DNA from: an uncultured Poribacteria bacterium
GTDB taxonomy: Bacteria; Poribacteria; WGA-4E; WGA-3G
Reading direction: 5' to 3'
NCBI GenBank assembly: GCA_951813545.1
Contig: OX638352.1
Location: 62,001 to 126,000 of the forward strand
DNA length: 64,000 bases
In this document: positions 33,401 through 42,252 of the stretch, piece after piece
How the letters are laid out: every line of letters begins with the position of its first letter
Numbering within the stretch: the stretch's first letter is position 1
Notes under the pieces: generated by a model
Seen by the model: the letters and a program-made list of their open reading frames with translations, nothing else
What the model was told of the DNA's origin: nothing
The model's database searches: none
Program-made: the position numbers and the translations under genes

Positions 33401-34742
33401 CCGGCTGCTCAGGATACAGGCGGAGCGCGTGTTCTTTACTGTATGGTGGGTTCTGATCCTGTTCAATTGCTGCTCGGACGCTATCTTCAAACTTCTTCAT
33501 GCCTTGCGTATGGCACCCAATACACGAGAGACCGTTCCGAACTGTCGGATCGCTGGCGGCGGGGTTAGAAACAATCTTAATCGGAGCATCGTCCAGTCGG
33601 ACACCATTCGCATCAACCAGCAAGTACGCCTGCAACCCGTTGGGGAGATTGAAGATGATTTCGCCACCATCGTGTGTGAAATCAAGCGGATGTGTAAAGA
33701 TATTCTGCGAACCTACGCTCCCAGCAAAGTCGTAGCTTTTCCAATACGCACCATATCGAGACGTGTGGCGTTCCACAACGCGGTTGTTTGAGGAGACCCC
33801 CGAATCGTTGAAACCCGCACGCCAAACATCTATCCCCGGTGCGTTCCTGATATTACTCGCAACATTTACCTCTAATTGTGCCTCCAACACACGGTCTGTT
33901 TGCGGAAGACCTAAAATGTCGTGGTAGAGTGGTGGTAGCGAAGCGGTCGCAAGAAACCAATCAACATGGACAAACGGCACTGTGCTGCCTGTTTCCGTCT
34001 GCAGGTGTGTCAGTTTTTCAAGCAGACTTGCTTGTGTTTCGGAATCAAACGCAATGTTGTAGGGATATACTTGCTCAATTTGCGTCCAGACATCGGTTCC
34101 GATATTATTCCATTCGTAACGCCGTAGGTCAATATAGAAGATTGTTTGTGCCTCATCAATGGGTGTTGGGTTGGTAATCTCAAACTTCCATGAGAGACTA
34201 TTTACAAGTTTAGAGAGCGCGATCCGATAGTCGCTGAGTGTTTCAGGCGTTTCACCAGCATTGTAGAGATGCGTCATCGTAAAATATCGTGCGGAGGGAC
34301 GGTCAAAGGGGTCCAGCGACTCCAAATGGTTTCGGATGGTATTGAGTATTGTATCTGTGGTTATGAAATTGATGTCGTGCCGCACATCCCAATCGGGCGC
34401 GCCTGCGATAATCCAACGGGCAATCGTTTCAACGGCTTCTGGTGAGAGTGGTGGTAGGTTAAGCGGCATTTGTGGACCATTCTCAGTCGGTCCAAGGAGT
34501 CGTTTATAGAACTCTGAGCTTTCTGGGTCTCCTATAATGACGGACTTGGTATCAATAAGCGCGGTGCGGTTAATCAAGAGTGCCTCCTTAAAGGAACCGG
34601 ATGGTCCATGACAATTCAAGCAGTTTTGCTGAAAAATAGCGGACACCTGTTGTGCAAGATTCTCTTGAGCATCGACACTTTGATAATTCAAAACAAACAT
34701 CAACAAGCAAACAAAAACAGTAAAAGTTTTCCAGTTTCTCAT
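30477..34742 (-). CDS. Giant secreted haem c / LRR / cohesin / dockerin protein
   Basis: 1421 residues from ATG 34742 (GGGGAAAAC upstream; the frame is open 18 codons further). Order: signal peptide (~1-25); a c-type cytochrome module with CLNCH at 41-45 (planctomycete-cytochrome style, MPLNLPPLS ... IARWIIAGAPDW); a ~280-residue unassigned region; a second haem motif CIGCH at 407-411; SDS22-type leucine-rich repeats (~590-925, about 13 units with NQISDLSPLAGLTNL patterns); a beta domain with ELKVWFNGDLIHQQ (~1000-1080); cohesin (~1120-1250); dockerin (DVNRDGRVSILDLV, DMNGDGIINVLDLI); sorting tail ANYPNPFNPETWIPYQL ... KMVILK. Probably an exported surface protein combining electron-transfer and binding modules. 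Function inferred only from domains. Confidence 0.85.
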   Translation of the reverse strand: MRNWKTFTVFVCLLMFVLNYQSVDAQENLAQQVSAIFQQNCLNCHGPSGSFKEALLINRTALIDTKSVIIGDPESSEFYKRLLGPTENGPQMPLNLPPLSPEAVETIARWIIAGAPDWDVRHDINFITTDTILNTIRNHLESLDPFDRPSARYFTMTHLYNAGETPETLSDYRIALSKLVNSLSWKFEITNPTPIDEAQTIFYIDLRRYEWNNIGTDVWTQIEQVYPYNIAFDSETQASLLEKLTHLQTETGSTVPFVHVDWFLATASLPPLYHDILGLPQTDRVLEAQLEVNVASNIRNAPGIDVWRAGFNDSGVSSNNRVVERHTSRYGAYWKSYDFAGSVGSQNIFTHPLDFTHDGGEIIFNLPNGLQAYLLVDANGVRLDDAPIKIVSNPAASDPTVRNGLSCIGCHTQGMKKFEDSVRAAIEQDQNPPYSKEHALRLYPEQPVLDGLVAKDTLRFQQALEKIGGPFVDDASRQRFFKQHENEPIQRFHELFQMPLDDSHAAAAVGLETAEFLRQIREKQSLKNLGLQTLIDENGTVKRDAWTSNFDNVISALNTSDSTLPPVVQRPELIPGESVDIPDPNLRAAIAETLGKAPNATITVAEMEGLGRLVARDSGIKDLTGLQLAINLNHLSLSGNQISDLSPIMGLTKLNKLWLNGNPVSDLSSLKRLTNLTLLQFDNTHVSDLSPLAGLINLDEVGASTPLISDLSPLKGLKNLRILWFHRTQVSDLSPLAGLTRLEDIAVNQGGIFDAIRRIEAQTGIVINTEHGNISDLSPLAGLNNLRRVWFWGNPITDLSPLAGLTKLEMVDICGGTISDLKPLVGLTNLTDLFLAANGISDISPLAKLTNLKNLDLRSNNISDISPLAGLTHLNYLRLNNNNISDFSSLDAIRQNITLIWHDNPGFPKGGPKIEGPWLWVVLPDADLESGADLLAEASEGTVTETEIATHGATTGASVGDNFWTSHKLPQTGRVEDMLEPPISNGIIYGCVSLYSLHQQETTLGVGSRHELKVWFNGDLIHQQGHFDRIGKDYNDFYPVTLQPGRNVLLVAFHSKADGFFGFATGTEYAVSDAGVGYGLPDTPIHIGDTFTVELNAENVSDLAGWQFDISFDATVLEAVEVNEGNFLKAGGGTTFFQKGTIGNTTGKITGLSSARLSEGGATGTGTLLSVTFTAKTTGEARLGLHNFELGSITGEHIAAESYEVVITIEGQLTTGDVNRDGRVSILDLVLVAQHFGKTVPANSEVDMNGDGIINVLDLILVSQNMGQSTASASPSILAMDDIDGLDPEMIQEWIEKAQAEDDGSFVFQQGIANLQRLLASLIPEETALLANYPNPFNPETWIPYQLANPSDVHIIIYDTHGAIVRRLELGHQRAAHYTSRSRAAYWDGRNAVGERVASGVYFYHLQADNLSFLRKMVILK

Positions 34743-34865
34743 GTGTTTTCCCCTTTCACTTAGACTTTGATTCGCAAGCTTTAAGGGTAGCCCCAAGTGT
34801 TGTGAGTTGAAATCTTCTGGTGAGAGCTATAGTAAGCCATACGTTTAGATTCACACGATGTTAGC

Positions 34866-35966
34866 CTACTCAAAAGCATTTGCGACGACAACCAAATCCA
34901 AGATATTGACGGTGCCATCGCCGTTGATATCGGGATCGGTTTCACCGAAGGCATTTGCGACGACAACCAAATCCAGGATATTGACGATACCATCACCATT
35001 GACATCCGCTGTAGGAGGGGTTTCTACCCCCGATTCCGATTTCAGATAAATCTCGCCGTCTAAATCCGCAAGCACATGCTCTGCGTTACGAAGTCCACTA
35101 TGGGCCCCGGTTGTTTCTATCGGCAAACTGATGGTTTGTGATCGTCCGCTGCGATTGTACACTGCCCAGCCGTTGTCAAACTCTCGGATGAAGATACCGT
35201 AGCGGTTATCGTAGGGCTGCGCTTTCTCTCCAACGGGGCGGCCGAGATCAGCATCATAAAAATCGTACCACATGATTCCACCCGGATCGGGTGTTACGAA
35301 TACGCTATAACCATCGGAGTGTGTCAGAGACAGCGTTGTAAAGACCCGCATCCAACGTAGATTATCAGGACTATCGATAGGTTCATCTACACCGTGTCCG
35401 AGTAATACATTGATTCTCGGTTCACGGAGATATTTCTCATTCCAGGAGAGAGCTCCTTCTATCTCCCTGAGTTTCTCGTAAGAGTAGCCATCTTGACGAT
35501 CTCGGTGTGTTTCCATAAAACTACCGTTGATCCATTCCGCATACCGTGGTGATTTTCCCTGGTTTCTATTGACGAGTATAAGAAAATCATCTCGGACGCG
35601 TTCCCGTATGCCTTTTAGGATTGATATGTACGCCTCTATAACAACTTCACCACTAATGTTAAAATACTTACCGTAGTAGTACTGATGGTAACCGTCCCAT
35701 GAATCGAACAGAACACCATCAAAGAATCCACAGTCCGCAACAGCCACAGCACGATCTATGACGAGTTGTTGAACTTTTGGGTTTAGGATGGCAAGCACCC
35801 CTTCTGGCTTGTAATCTGCTGGTAACCCCTCTCTTTTGATGAGTTGTCCATCGGCATCTCTCAACCAAAGGTCAGAATCTGAAAGTATATCATCATCATC
35901 AAGACTATAACCGTGAAGCACAATTGCAGGAATAAATAGCATATTCGGATTCTTATCGTATTTTTT
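34866..35966 (-). pseudogene. Glycoside-hydrolase-like domain with dockerin, downstream of an in-frame stop
   Basis: The reading frame is continuous with that of 35967-36761; only the TAA at 35969-35967 separates them. After the stop it reads KKYDKNPNM, LFIPAIVLHGYSLDDDD, FFDGVLFDSWDGYH, FLILVNRNQG, NGSFMETHRD, LLGHGVDEP and IMWYDFYDA, a TIM-barrel-like layout recalled from putative glycoside hydrolases that follow LRR domains in Poribacteria. It ends with a dockerin of two near-identical loops (DVNGDGIVNILDLVVVANAF and DINGDGTVNILDLVVVANAF). Independent translation from ATG 35942 lacks a ribosome binding site and would remove the start of the barrel. Family assignment tentative. Confidence 0.6.
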
Positions 35967-36761
35967 TTATCTTTCCAAGACCTCTTCGATATTTCCAGCA
36001 AGTTGTGTTGATAAACCTTGAGTAGGTGCTGTGGGTGTCAAAGCCCAAACCAAACCGAAACGGTGCGTGTAATAGTGCATATCATGTTGGGTTGCGACAT
36101 CATAATAATTATCGGGATCGTCCCACTCATTCAGCCATCTTACAGGTTTTGTATTGTAGATAAGACTGTGAAAGTCAAATGTGAGTGACGGGAAGGTTCT
36201 ATTCTGAATCCGTTCCGTAACAGGTGGCGGAAAGGGCGCGATTTCACAGATTTCATCGCGATGTAACTCAAGCCCCAATCCCTCCAGTGGACTAAAATCT
36301 GTCGTCCAAATCCTATGAGCCTTCAACTTTCTAAATTTCGGTAATTCCGCCAGCGGACTGAGATCTGTAATAGGGTTGTGTGAAATAATCAGGAATACAA
36401 GATTCGGCAACCCTGCCAGTGGACTTATATCCGAAATCCTATTCTCAGGTAGACCGAGTTCCTCTAAATGAATGAGATTCGCCAGCGGACGCAAGTCTGT
36501 TATTGAATTATCACCGAGGTTTAATCCTCTAAGATTTATAGCAAACTCTAATCCCGTGAGGTCAGAAATTCCTCTGCCTTCTGCTATGAATATGTCCAAA
36601 TCTCGTATATGGTCTTTCGTCAAAGGGACTCCAGTTGGCAGCTCAAGTGTTTCCCGAACTGCTTCACGTAGCGCCGGATCAGGCATCCAGTCTATGTTTT
36701 CTGCCGAGATATTAAGAACACACCAGAAAAATATTACAATTACAAGAGAAAACCGTTTCAT
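35967..36761 (-). CDS. Secreted SDS22-type LRR protein, 5' part of a split gene
   Basis: 264 residues to the in-frame TAA. Signal peptide (~1-20, LVIVIFFWCVLNISA), the cap ENIDWMPDPALREAVRETLELP, then about four LRR units (NLRGLNLGDNSITDLRPLANL, HLEELGLPENRISDISPLAGL, NLVFLIISHNPITDLSPLAEL) and a linker (FPPPVTERIQNRTFPSL, YDVATQHDMHYYTHRFGLVWALTP) that normally leads into the hydrolase-like domain. The stop follows EEVLER in an AGATAAAAAAAATAC context. The LRR part would still be made and exported, without dockerin. ATG 36761 has a GGAGG nearby (AGATGGAGGATTTTTTAT). Confidence 0.7.
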   Translation of the reverse strand: MKRFSLVIVIFFWCVLNISAENIDWMPDPALREAVRETLELPTGVPLTKDHIRDLDIFIAEGRGISDLTGLEFAINLRGLNLGDNSITDLRPLANLIHLEELGLPENRISDISPLAGLPNLVFLIISHNPITDLSPLAELPKFRKLKAHRIWTTDFSPLEGLGLELHRDEICEIAPFPPPVTERIQNRTFPSLTFDFHSLIYNTKPVRWLNEWDDPDNYYDVATQHDMHYYTHRFGLVWALTPTAPTQGLSTQLAGNIEEVLER

Positions 36762-36874
36762 ATAAAAAATCCTCCATCTATTTGTATTCTTGAAAGTGTT
36801 TATGTAAATCCTATATTCCGCAGTTGTTAAATCAGATTTTAAGTATTTATGTTAGAACTCATAGCGAGTACGCG

Positions 36875-37776
36875 TTATGAATGGTTGAAAGTTATACGCA
36901 AGTTAATCATAGAATATGCGAGATGACGAAACCCTAACCGGGTCTCTTTGAGTTTATCGTAGCTCAGTGCGAGTTTTCGATAAGTGTCTTGCCATCCGCA
37001 AGTTCGCTCGACCTTATATCGTTCTTTGTATATCTCTTTGTCAAACCCGCGAAACTTACGCGCAATGACGATGGGTTCTTTAGCATTCCGAGGGTTCGGA
37101 TAAATCACGGGTTTCAATCCGTGTTCTCTAATCAACTGATGATTCGCCTTAGAATCAAAGACAGAATCAAGCGTTAGAGCAGAACCCGAAAGATCCATAC
37201 CAATGCGTTGACTAAAGGCGATGACATCGCTGAAGGCTTCGGGTAAAATCGTTGTATCATGTGCGTTGACGGGTTTCATCATTATCGGGCCTATGATGAA
37301 CCCATGGTTATCGGTGATCGTCAACTCTTTTTCGCCTTTCTGATGTTTGTGTCCTGAGTATCCGATACCGCCACCCCATTTTTCACGATGGTGTTTGAAC
37401 CCTCTCCGTGAAGGCGTGTCGTGTCAAGTTTGTCGGTATCAAGTAAGTGAATGATGGAGGCCTGAAAAAGGTTCTCATAGGAACCCTCTTTTGACCAGCG
37501 ATAATGCCATTTATAGACATTCGACCAATGGCGTTCATTCCGTCGTGTGCGGAGTTGATCCCATTGAATACCGGTATGCAAAACATAGAGAATATAGTTG
37601 AATATCTTGTAGAAAGAAAGTTTCGGCTTTCGACCTTTGACGCGTTTCTTCAGATGTGGCAAGATATAACGATTAAAATCCTTACGCGAAACTTGCTTCG
37701 GAATACCGTTGTATCTCGGCGACTTTTCAGATTCGGAGGTCATAAGAGCACCTTTCATAAAGTAAGTGGATATCAA
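36875..37776 (-). mobile_element. IS5-superfamily element with two overlapping transposase frames
   Basis: Two frames, 37776-37321 (151 codons) and 37324-36875 (149 codons), overlap by 4 nt. The first has the N-terminal helical domain (YILPHLKKRVKGRKPKLS ... LHTGIQWDQLR ... HWSNVYKWHYRWSKEG) and the first catalytic Asp region (LDTTRLHGEG); the second has the second Asp (LTLDSVFDSKANHQLI) and the Glu region (YKERYKVERTCGWQDTYRKL). Products of this kind are usually fused by a -1 frameshift. ATGA overlap could instead give two coupled proteins. Terminal repeats could not be found by eye, so the element borders are those of the genes. Confidence 0.75.
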
Positions 37777-37893
37777 AAGTGGAATAAACGGACATAAAGC
37801 GTCACCTTTTCTTCCACTATTTTACTACATCTTTATGTTTTACTCAATATGACTTCTTATACTGTTGTATCTTGAATAATAGGAGATGATACG

Positions 37894-38119
37894 ATAACTG
37901 AACCTACATTTACAACCCTACGCTTAGATCATCTTGGCATTGTTGCTGGTGTATGTGATCGTATTGACTTGATTGACACGATTGATACCTTTATTGGTCC
38001 AACGAAACGGAAAGTCTCAGTGGGTGAAGCTGTGATGGCAATGGTCTTGAATGCTTTAGGCTTTGTCTCACGCCCTCTCTACTTGACACCTGAGTTTTTT
38101 TCAAATAAACCCGTGGACG
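37894..38119 (+). pseudogene. 5' fragment of an IS1634-type transposase
   Basis: Codons ITEPTFTTLRLDHLGIVAG, VCDRIDLIDTIDTFIGPTKR, KVSVGEAVMAMVLNALGFVS, RPLYLTPEFFSNKPVD match the well-known N-terminus of IS1634-family transposases. AGGAG (37881-37885) is well placed for a start at 37894, but that codon is ATA. The frame is cut at KPVD by the left end of the IS1595 element; the remaining ~450 codons are absent. Confidence 0.8.
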
Positions 38120-39104
38120 GCTCATGTAAAAAGTAAGTGCTATTTTTTAGAGTTATGTTAGAGTATGGCGTATGGATTTTCCGATACAATCTCTCATAGA
38201 TGAAGAAGCAGCTGAAGCGTGGGTGTTGAATCATTCCATCCTCAAGGTCTGTGTTGCCCAAACTGCCAAGCGAGTGTGTCGGAGGCACGCAACTTTCGTA
38301 AGACCGCAACAAGTGGTCTACAAGTCTATCGGTGCAAACGTTGTGCGAGTGTATATAACCTCTATAGTCAGACGGTGTTTGCTGGCACGCAGTTTCGTCC
38401 TTCGCAAGTTGTTCTGTTGTTGCGCGGAGTCTGTCAAGGTGTTTCAAGTGCGCAACTCAGCCGTGAGTTAGGTATAAGTCGTCAAACGATTCTTTCTATC
38501 CGGCGTAAACTCCAGTCTTCAGCAGAGCGGATCCAACCTGAAGCGGCTTTACCCGATGCAGCTGTTGAAACAGATGAGATGTTTCAAAACACCGGTGAAA
38601 AAGGCGATCCCCATAGAGACGCTTCGGATCCCCCACGGCGGCGTGGTAATAAACGTCGCGGACACGGGACTTATGAAAATGATCGTCCGCCTATTGTTGG
38701 AAACCCCAAAGGTCGTGAAAGTGGTCTCCTGCGATTACGTCTTGTGCATCAAACCGATGCTGAGACGCTTTCAGCACACGTCCATCAGTTTAGCCTTCCA
38801 ACCGCAACGGTGTATACAGATGGCTGGCGTGGGTATAATCATATCCAGCGCACCCGTGAGATCGTTTTACATACAGATGGCGAGTGGGCAACGGACGCAG
38901 ACGGTGAGGGTCTTTATGAAATCCATACAAATACGATTGAAGGCGTTTGGACGACTGTGCGAAACTTTCTGCGTCCGTTTCGCGGTGTTCATAAAAAGTT
39001 TCTCGCCGGATACATCGCAATCTGTGAGTTCGTCATGAATCTGAAATCTGTTTCTGTCGACTTTATATCAAAACTCGTAAAAAGCACTTACTCTTGACAT
39101 GAGC
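38120..39104 (+). mobile_element. IS1595-type insertion sequence
   Basis: GCTCATGTAAAAAGTAAGTG (from 38120) and, inverted, CACTTACTCTTGACATGAGC (to 39104) are imperfect terminal repeats. The 8 bp outside each end (CGTGGACG and GTAGTATA) differ, so there is no target duplication and the IS1634 gene does not resume on the right: a deletion or recombination followed insertion. Confidence 0.75.
38172..39097 (+). pseudogene. IS1595/ISXO2-like transposase, frameshifted near its start
   Basis: ATG 38172 begins the usual N-terminus MDFPIQSLIDEEAAEAW; then a 2-nt GT surplus in GGGTGTTGAA throws the frame. From 38219 the other frame gives the rest: VESFHPQGLCCPNCQA with the zinc knuckle CPNC ... CKRC, FRPSQVVLLLRGVCQGVSSAQLSRELG, the Asp in VETDEMFQN, the second Asp in VYTDGWRGYNH and NTIEGVWTTVRNFLRPFRGVHKKFL with the Glu. 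All catalytic motifs survive, so only the shift disables it, unless a start at 38219 (ATG-less GTG) is used. Confidence 0.75.
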
Positions 39105-39340
39105 GTAGTATATTCATTTCTTTTCACCTCTCATCTATTCATCTCAAGGACCCACTAAATTTCAATCATAACCGTATTGAATCCGGCGAGGAATATTTTG
39201 AATATGAGGCTTAATATTCGTCCCTTTAACCATGTATGTGGATTTTCGACACAGGTACGAAGCGGCAATCAGAAAGGGATGTTGCATCACCGTAAGGCGA
39301 AGCCGGAAAACCTCGCCTTATGGATAGGTCAAGGGCAAAC

Positions 39341-39964
39341 TTATTTGCGTTCAGGTTGTGCTTCCATCGCTGGATAGATTGTTATATCCGATTGTGTTAT
39401 AAGCACACCGACATAGAAAGTCAACCAGTCGCCACAGAGTTCAATAGACATGTATTCATCGTTATCGCTGGCGTACTCGTGAAGTTCAACCTCGAACTTC
39501 TCTTCCCCTTCGGCATTGGTAAGGGTGAGCATTGCAGGAACAACATCCTGTCGGTTGTATTCAACAGCGATATCCCCGTTCTCATTCTCCGGATCAGGAA
39601 AATAGAGGGTCATTTCATCCGGCAACGGATCGCCAAGTTCGCATTCGTCATCAACAATCCACCGAGAAACCTCGTATTCATCCTTAGTTCCAGCGACATG
39701 ATCGACACCGATAACAACTTCCTCCTCCGCGTCGCGGATGTGATACATGTAGCGACGGAGGCTGTCCCCTTCATACTTCTTCCGCGTGACCAGTTTGTAG
39801 GCGTGCGAAGTATCCCCTGTCTCCTCATAGGTAATGATGTCGGAGAGTTCAATCATGCTATCAAGGGGAATGCCAACTAACTCATGTCGCTCCGGCTTTT
39901 TGGGTTCAGCACCTTTCCGCTTTCCAAACAGGGATTTGCCATCTTTTCTGCCAAATAGTGCCAT
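39341..39964 (-). CDS. Conserved-looking hypothetical protein
   Basis: 207 residues, acidic, without signal peptide or membrane segment. A basic N-terminal tail (MALFGRKDGKSLFGKRKGAEPKKPER) precedes a beta-rich region (IITYEETGDTSHAYKLVTRKKYEGDSLRRYMYHIRD ... VVIGVDHVAG ... SIELCGDWLTFYVGVLI). I do not recognise the family with confidence; DUF4178-like proteins have a similar feel. The membrane protein gene upstream is 11 nt away, so the two are likely an operon and could form a membrane-cytosol pair. ATG 39964 lies behind GGTGGTAAAAC, a weak site. Confidence 0.55.
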   Translation of the reverse strand: MALFGRKDGKSLFGKRKGAEPKKPERHELVGIPLDSMIELSDIITYEETGDTSHAYKLVTRKKYEGDSLRRYMYHIRDAEEEVVIGVDHVAGTKDEYEVSRWIVDDECELGDPLPDEMTLYFPDPENENGDIAVEYNRQDVVPAMLTLTNAEGEEKFEVELHEYASDNDEYMSIELCGDWLTFYVGVLITQSDITIYPAMEAQPERK

Positions 39965-39974
39965 GTTTTACCAC

Positions 39975-41048
39975 CTAAAAATAGCCCTTGTTATACATCA
40001 CCAGCACAATCACACCAACAACGAGCATACTTCCGAAGACAAGGAAGAACCAAGTTGCCCCCGAGGTCTTATTCTCGACAACGACAGTCCGTGTAGCAGG
40101 TGGTGCGCGCGTTGTACTCGTTGTGGAGGTAGGTGATGACACAGCCTGCGTTTCAGCAGCAAGGAGTTCCTGCTTTAGTGCTTCCTCATCTGGGAGTTCA
40201 TCAACAGTGAAAACTTCGGCACCGTCCCCATAAAACTCATCCGGATTTTCCTCAACATAACTTGCGACATAATCCTCATCACGGTTTGTGCCGGGATCCA
40301 CGTAATTCGGGTTCGGTTCAATACCTTGGCTTTCGTAGTACTCTTTATACTGCTCATATTCCGCCTGCTTTTTAGCATCCCAATGCGATCGGTCGTAGTC
40401 CCGATGGTGGTAATGCCACATGTAACTATGGCGAATGGAATGGTTGTAGTAGTCGTGGAAATAGATACCAAACATGAGATTGTTGAACGCCATAGATGCA
40501 GCCAAGGGATACATCGAATATCCCATCATGGGATAGTAACCACCGTAGTTATTGACGTTAATCGTTTGGCGTCCCTCTCGACGCGCACGTGCGGTTTGTC
40601 GATTCGCCGTTCGGTTCTGGCGTTTCAAGCTGCGGTTTTCCGCTTTGAGTTGCCGAACCTGTTTCCGGTTTTGTGCCTTCGCTTGCCGTTGCTGGCTGCG
40701 TGTCGCGGTCGTGTTTCGGTTCGTTGCGGTTGTCGCCCTTGCACGGCTTGTCGCAGTCTGCCGCTGACGTGCTGTGGTGCTGGCGCGTGTGCCGGTGCTT
40801 CTCGTTGCGCTGTTTCTACTATAACTACTGCCGGTGCTGCGAGCCGTCCGCGTTGAAGTTCGAGTGGTGCGAGTACTACGAGTGGAACGTCTCGGTGTGT
40901 AACTCCTGCTGCGGCTGAAACTACGACTCCGGCCGAAACTCCGCCCTCCACCAAAACCGCGGCGGCTTTCTACGATATCCGGTGCCAAACTAAACAAAAA
41001 GACAACCAGAACCGCGAGGATTGAAAACTTTTGAAATTTACGTTTCAT
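39975..41048 (-). CDS. Membrane protein with Arg/Ser/Thr-rich low-complexity region
   Basis: 357 residues from ATG 41048, which directly starts the signal peptide MKRKFQKFSILAVLVVFLFS; a longer frame to 41093 adds 15 residues without a better site. Then come ~150 residues of Arg/Ser/Thr repeats (SFGRSRSFSRSRSY, STRTTRTSTRTARST), a Tyr/His-rich central part (YGGYYPMMGYSMYPL ... HDYYNHSIRHSYMWHYHHRDYDRSHW), an acidic stretch, and one C-terminal transmembrane helix (WFFLVFGSMLVVGVIVLVMYN). The exported part would be strongly basic then acidic. Unknown function; operon with 39341-39964. Confidence 0.65.
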   Translation of the reverse strand: MKRKFQKFSILAVLVVFLFSLAPDIVESRRGFGGGRSFGRSRSFSRSRSYTPRRSTRSTRTTRTSTRTARSTGSSYSRNSATRSTGTRASTTARQRQTATSRARATTATNRNTTATRSQQRQAKAQNRKQVRQLKAENRSLKRQNRTANRQTARARREGRQTINVNNYGGYYPMMGYSMYPLAASMAFNNLMFGIYFHDYYNHSIRHSYMWHYHHRDYDRSHWDAKKQAEYEQYKEYYESQGIEPNPNYVDPGTNRDEDYVASYVEENPDEFYGDGAEVFTVDELPDEEALKQELLAAETQAVSSPTSTTSTTRAPPATRTVVVENKTSGATWFFLVFGSMLVVGVIVLVMYNKGYF

Positions 41049-41086
41049 CCTGATTTTCCTCCCTATATTTTTTTCACTGAAAAAAC

Positions 41087-41115
41087 TTGACAAAAGACAC
41101 CGAATTTGTTAGAAT
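41087..41115 (+). promoter_or_regulatory. Promoter of tRNA-Arg
   Basis: TTGACA (41087-41092), 17 nt, TAGAAT (41110-41115), 59 nt before the mature tRNA. Confidence 0.75.
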
Positions 41116-41173
41116 ATTAAAGATATATGTGAATTCAGGCTCGGTTTTTCAACCTGCCTGATTTTAGATTCAT

Positions 41174-41247
<74 letters not shown>

Positions 41248-41367
41248 TTTTTTCACTTAATGGGCGTGCAATTCACAATCTCGCTGCACGAAACCCTACA
41301 TCCACCACTTTAAAGACTATCCTAACATTAATTAAGATAGTTGTCAAGGACATTTGAAAGGAAAAAT

Positions 41368-42252
41368 ATGGCACTTGACGTACGCGATTCACGACTATTG
41401 GATTTGATTGATGCAGAAGCAGTTGTTGAACAAATAGCAACAGGCTGCCAATTCACCGAGGGACCGCTCTGGCACGCGACAGAACAGTTTCTGCTTTTCA
41501 GCGATATTCCTGCGAACAAAATGCGGAAATGGAATGCGGACTCCGGAATGACTGTTTTTCGTGAACCCTCCGGTAAGTCGAACGGTTTAACCTACGATAA
41601 AGGCGGACATCTTATCGCTTGCGAACACGCAAATCGCCGAGTTTCGCGAACAACGGCAGATGGACAGGTGCTCACAATCGCGTCCCACTATCAAGGAAAG
41701 CGTTTGAACAGTCCGAACGATGTCGTCGTGAAATCCGATGGGAGCCTCTATTTCACCGACCCACCGTATGGATTAAGCGCAGCATACGGCGTTGAATCGG
41801 AGAAGGAACTCGATTTTCAGGGGGTCTATCGCCTGTCCCCAAACGGTGATACACTGACGCTTCTCGTTGACGATTTTGACAGACCCAACGGTATCTGTTT
41901 TTCACCAGACGAGTCCATCCTCTATATCAATGACACCGAACGGATGCATGTCCGCGCATTTGATGTACAGCCCGATGGCACAATCGCGAACGGTCGCGTC
42001 TTCGGTGAAGAGGAAGGAGATACCGGAAAACCGGATGGAATGAAAGCCGATACACACGGAAATGTTTATTTAACCGGTCCTGATGGTATTTGGGTTTTCG
42101 CACCGGATGGAACACACCTCGGAATTATTCTCGTCCCAGAACGCTCAGCAAATTTGGCATGGGGCGGAGATGACTGGAAAAGCCTGTTTATCACGGCGAG
42201 TACCTCTGTCTATCGGGTAGAATGCAAAGGAACCGGGGTCGCAGTGCCGTAA
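41368..42252 (+). CDS. SMP-30/gluconolactonase family protein
   Basis: 294 residues from ATG 41368 (GAAAGGAAA upstream; a TTG at 41341 is less likely). A six-bladed propeller of the SMP-30/luciferase-like type: LVEGP-type Glu in CQFTEGPLWH, FSDIPANKMRKW, GKSNGLTYDKGGHLIACEH, LNSPNDVVVKSDGSLYFTDPPYG (metal-binding Asn and Asp), RPNGICFSPDESILYINDTE, and KPDGMKADTHGNVYLTGPDGIWVFAPDG. Such enzymes hydrolyse sugar lactones with a divalent metal. Its stop shares a base with the dut start (TAATG), so translation is probably coupled. Confidence 0.88.
   Translation: MALDVRDSRLLDLIDAEAVVEQIATGCQFTEGPLWHATEQFLLFSDIPANKMRKWNADSGMTVFREPSGKSNGLTYDKGGHLIACEHANRRVSRTTADGQVLTIASHYQGKRLNSPNDVVVKSDGSLYFTDPPYGLSAAYGVESEKELDFQGVYRLSPNGDTLTLLVDDFDRPNGICFSPDESILYINDTERMHVRAFDVQPDGTIANGRVFGEEEGDTGKPDGMKADTHGNVYLTGPDGIWVFAPDGTHLGIILVPERSANLAWGGDDWKSLFITASTSVYRVECKGTGVAVP

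Noticed and set aside
40326..40856. 176-codon plus-strand ORF
   Set aside because: Shadow of the Arg/Ser-rich membrane protein gene on the other strand.
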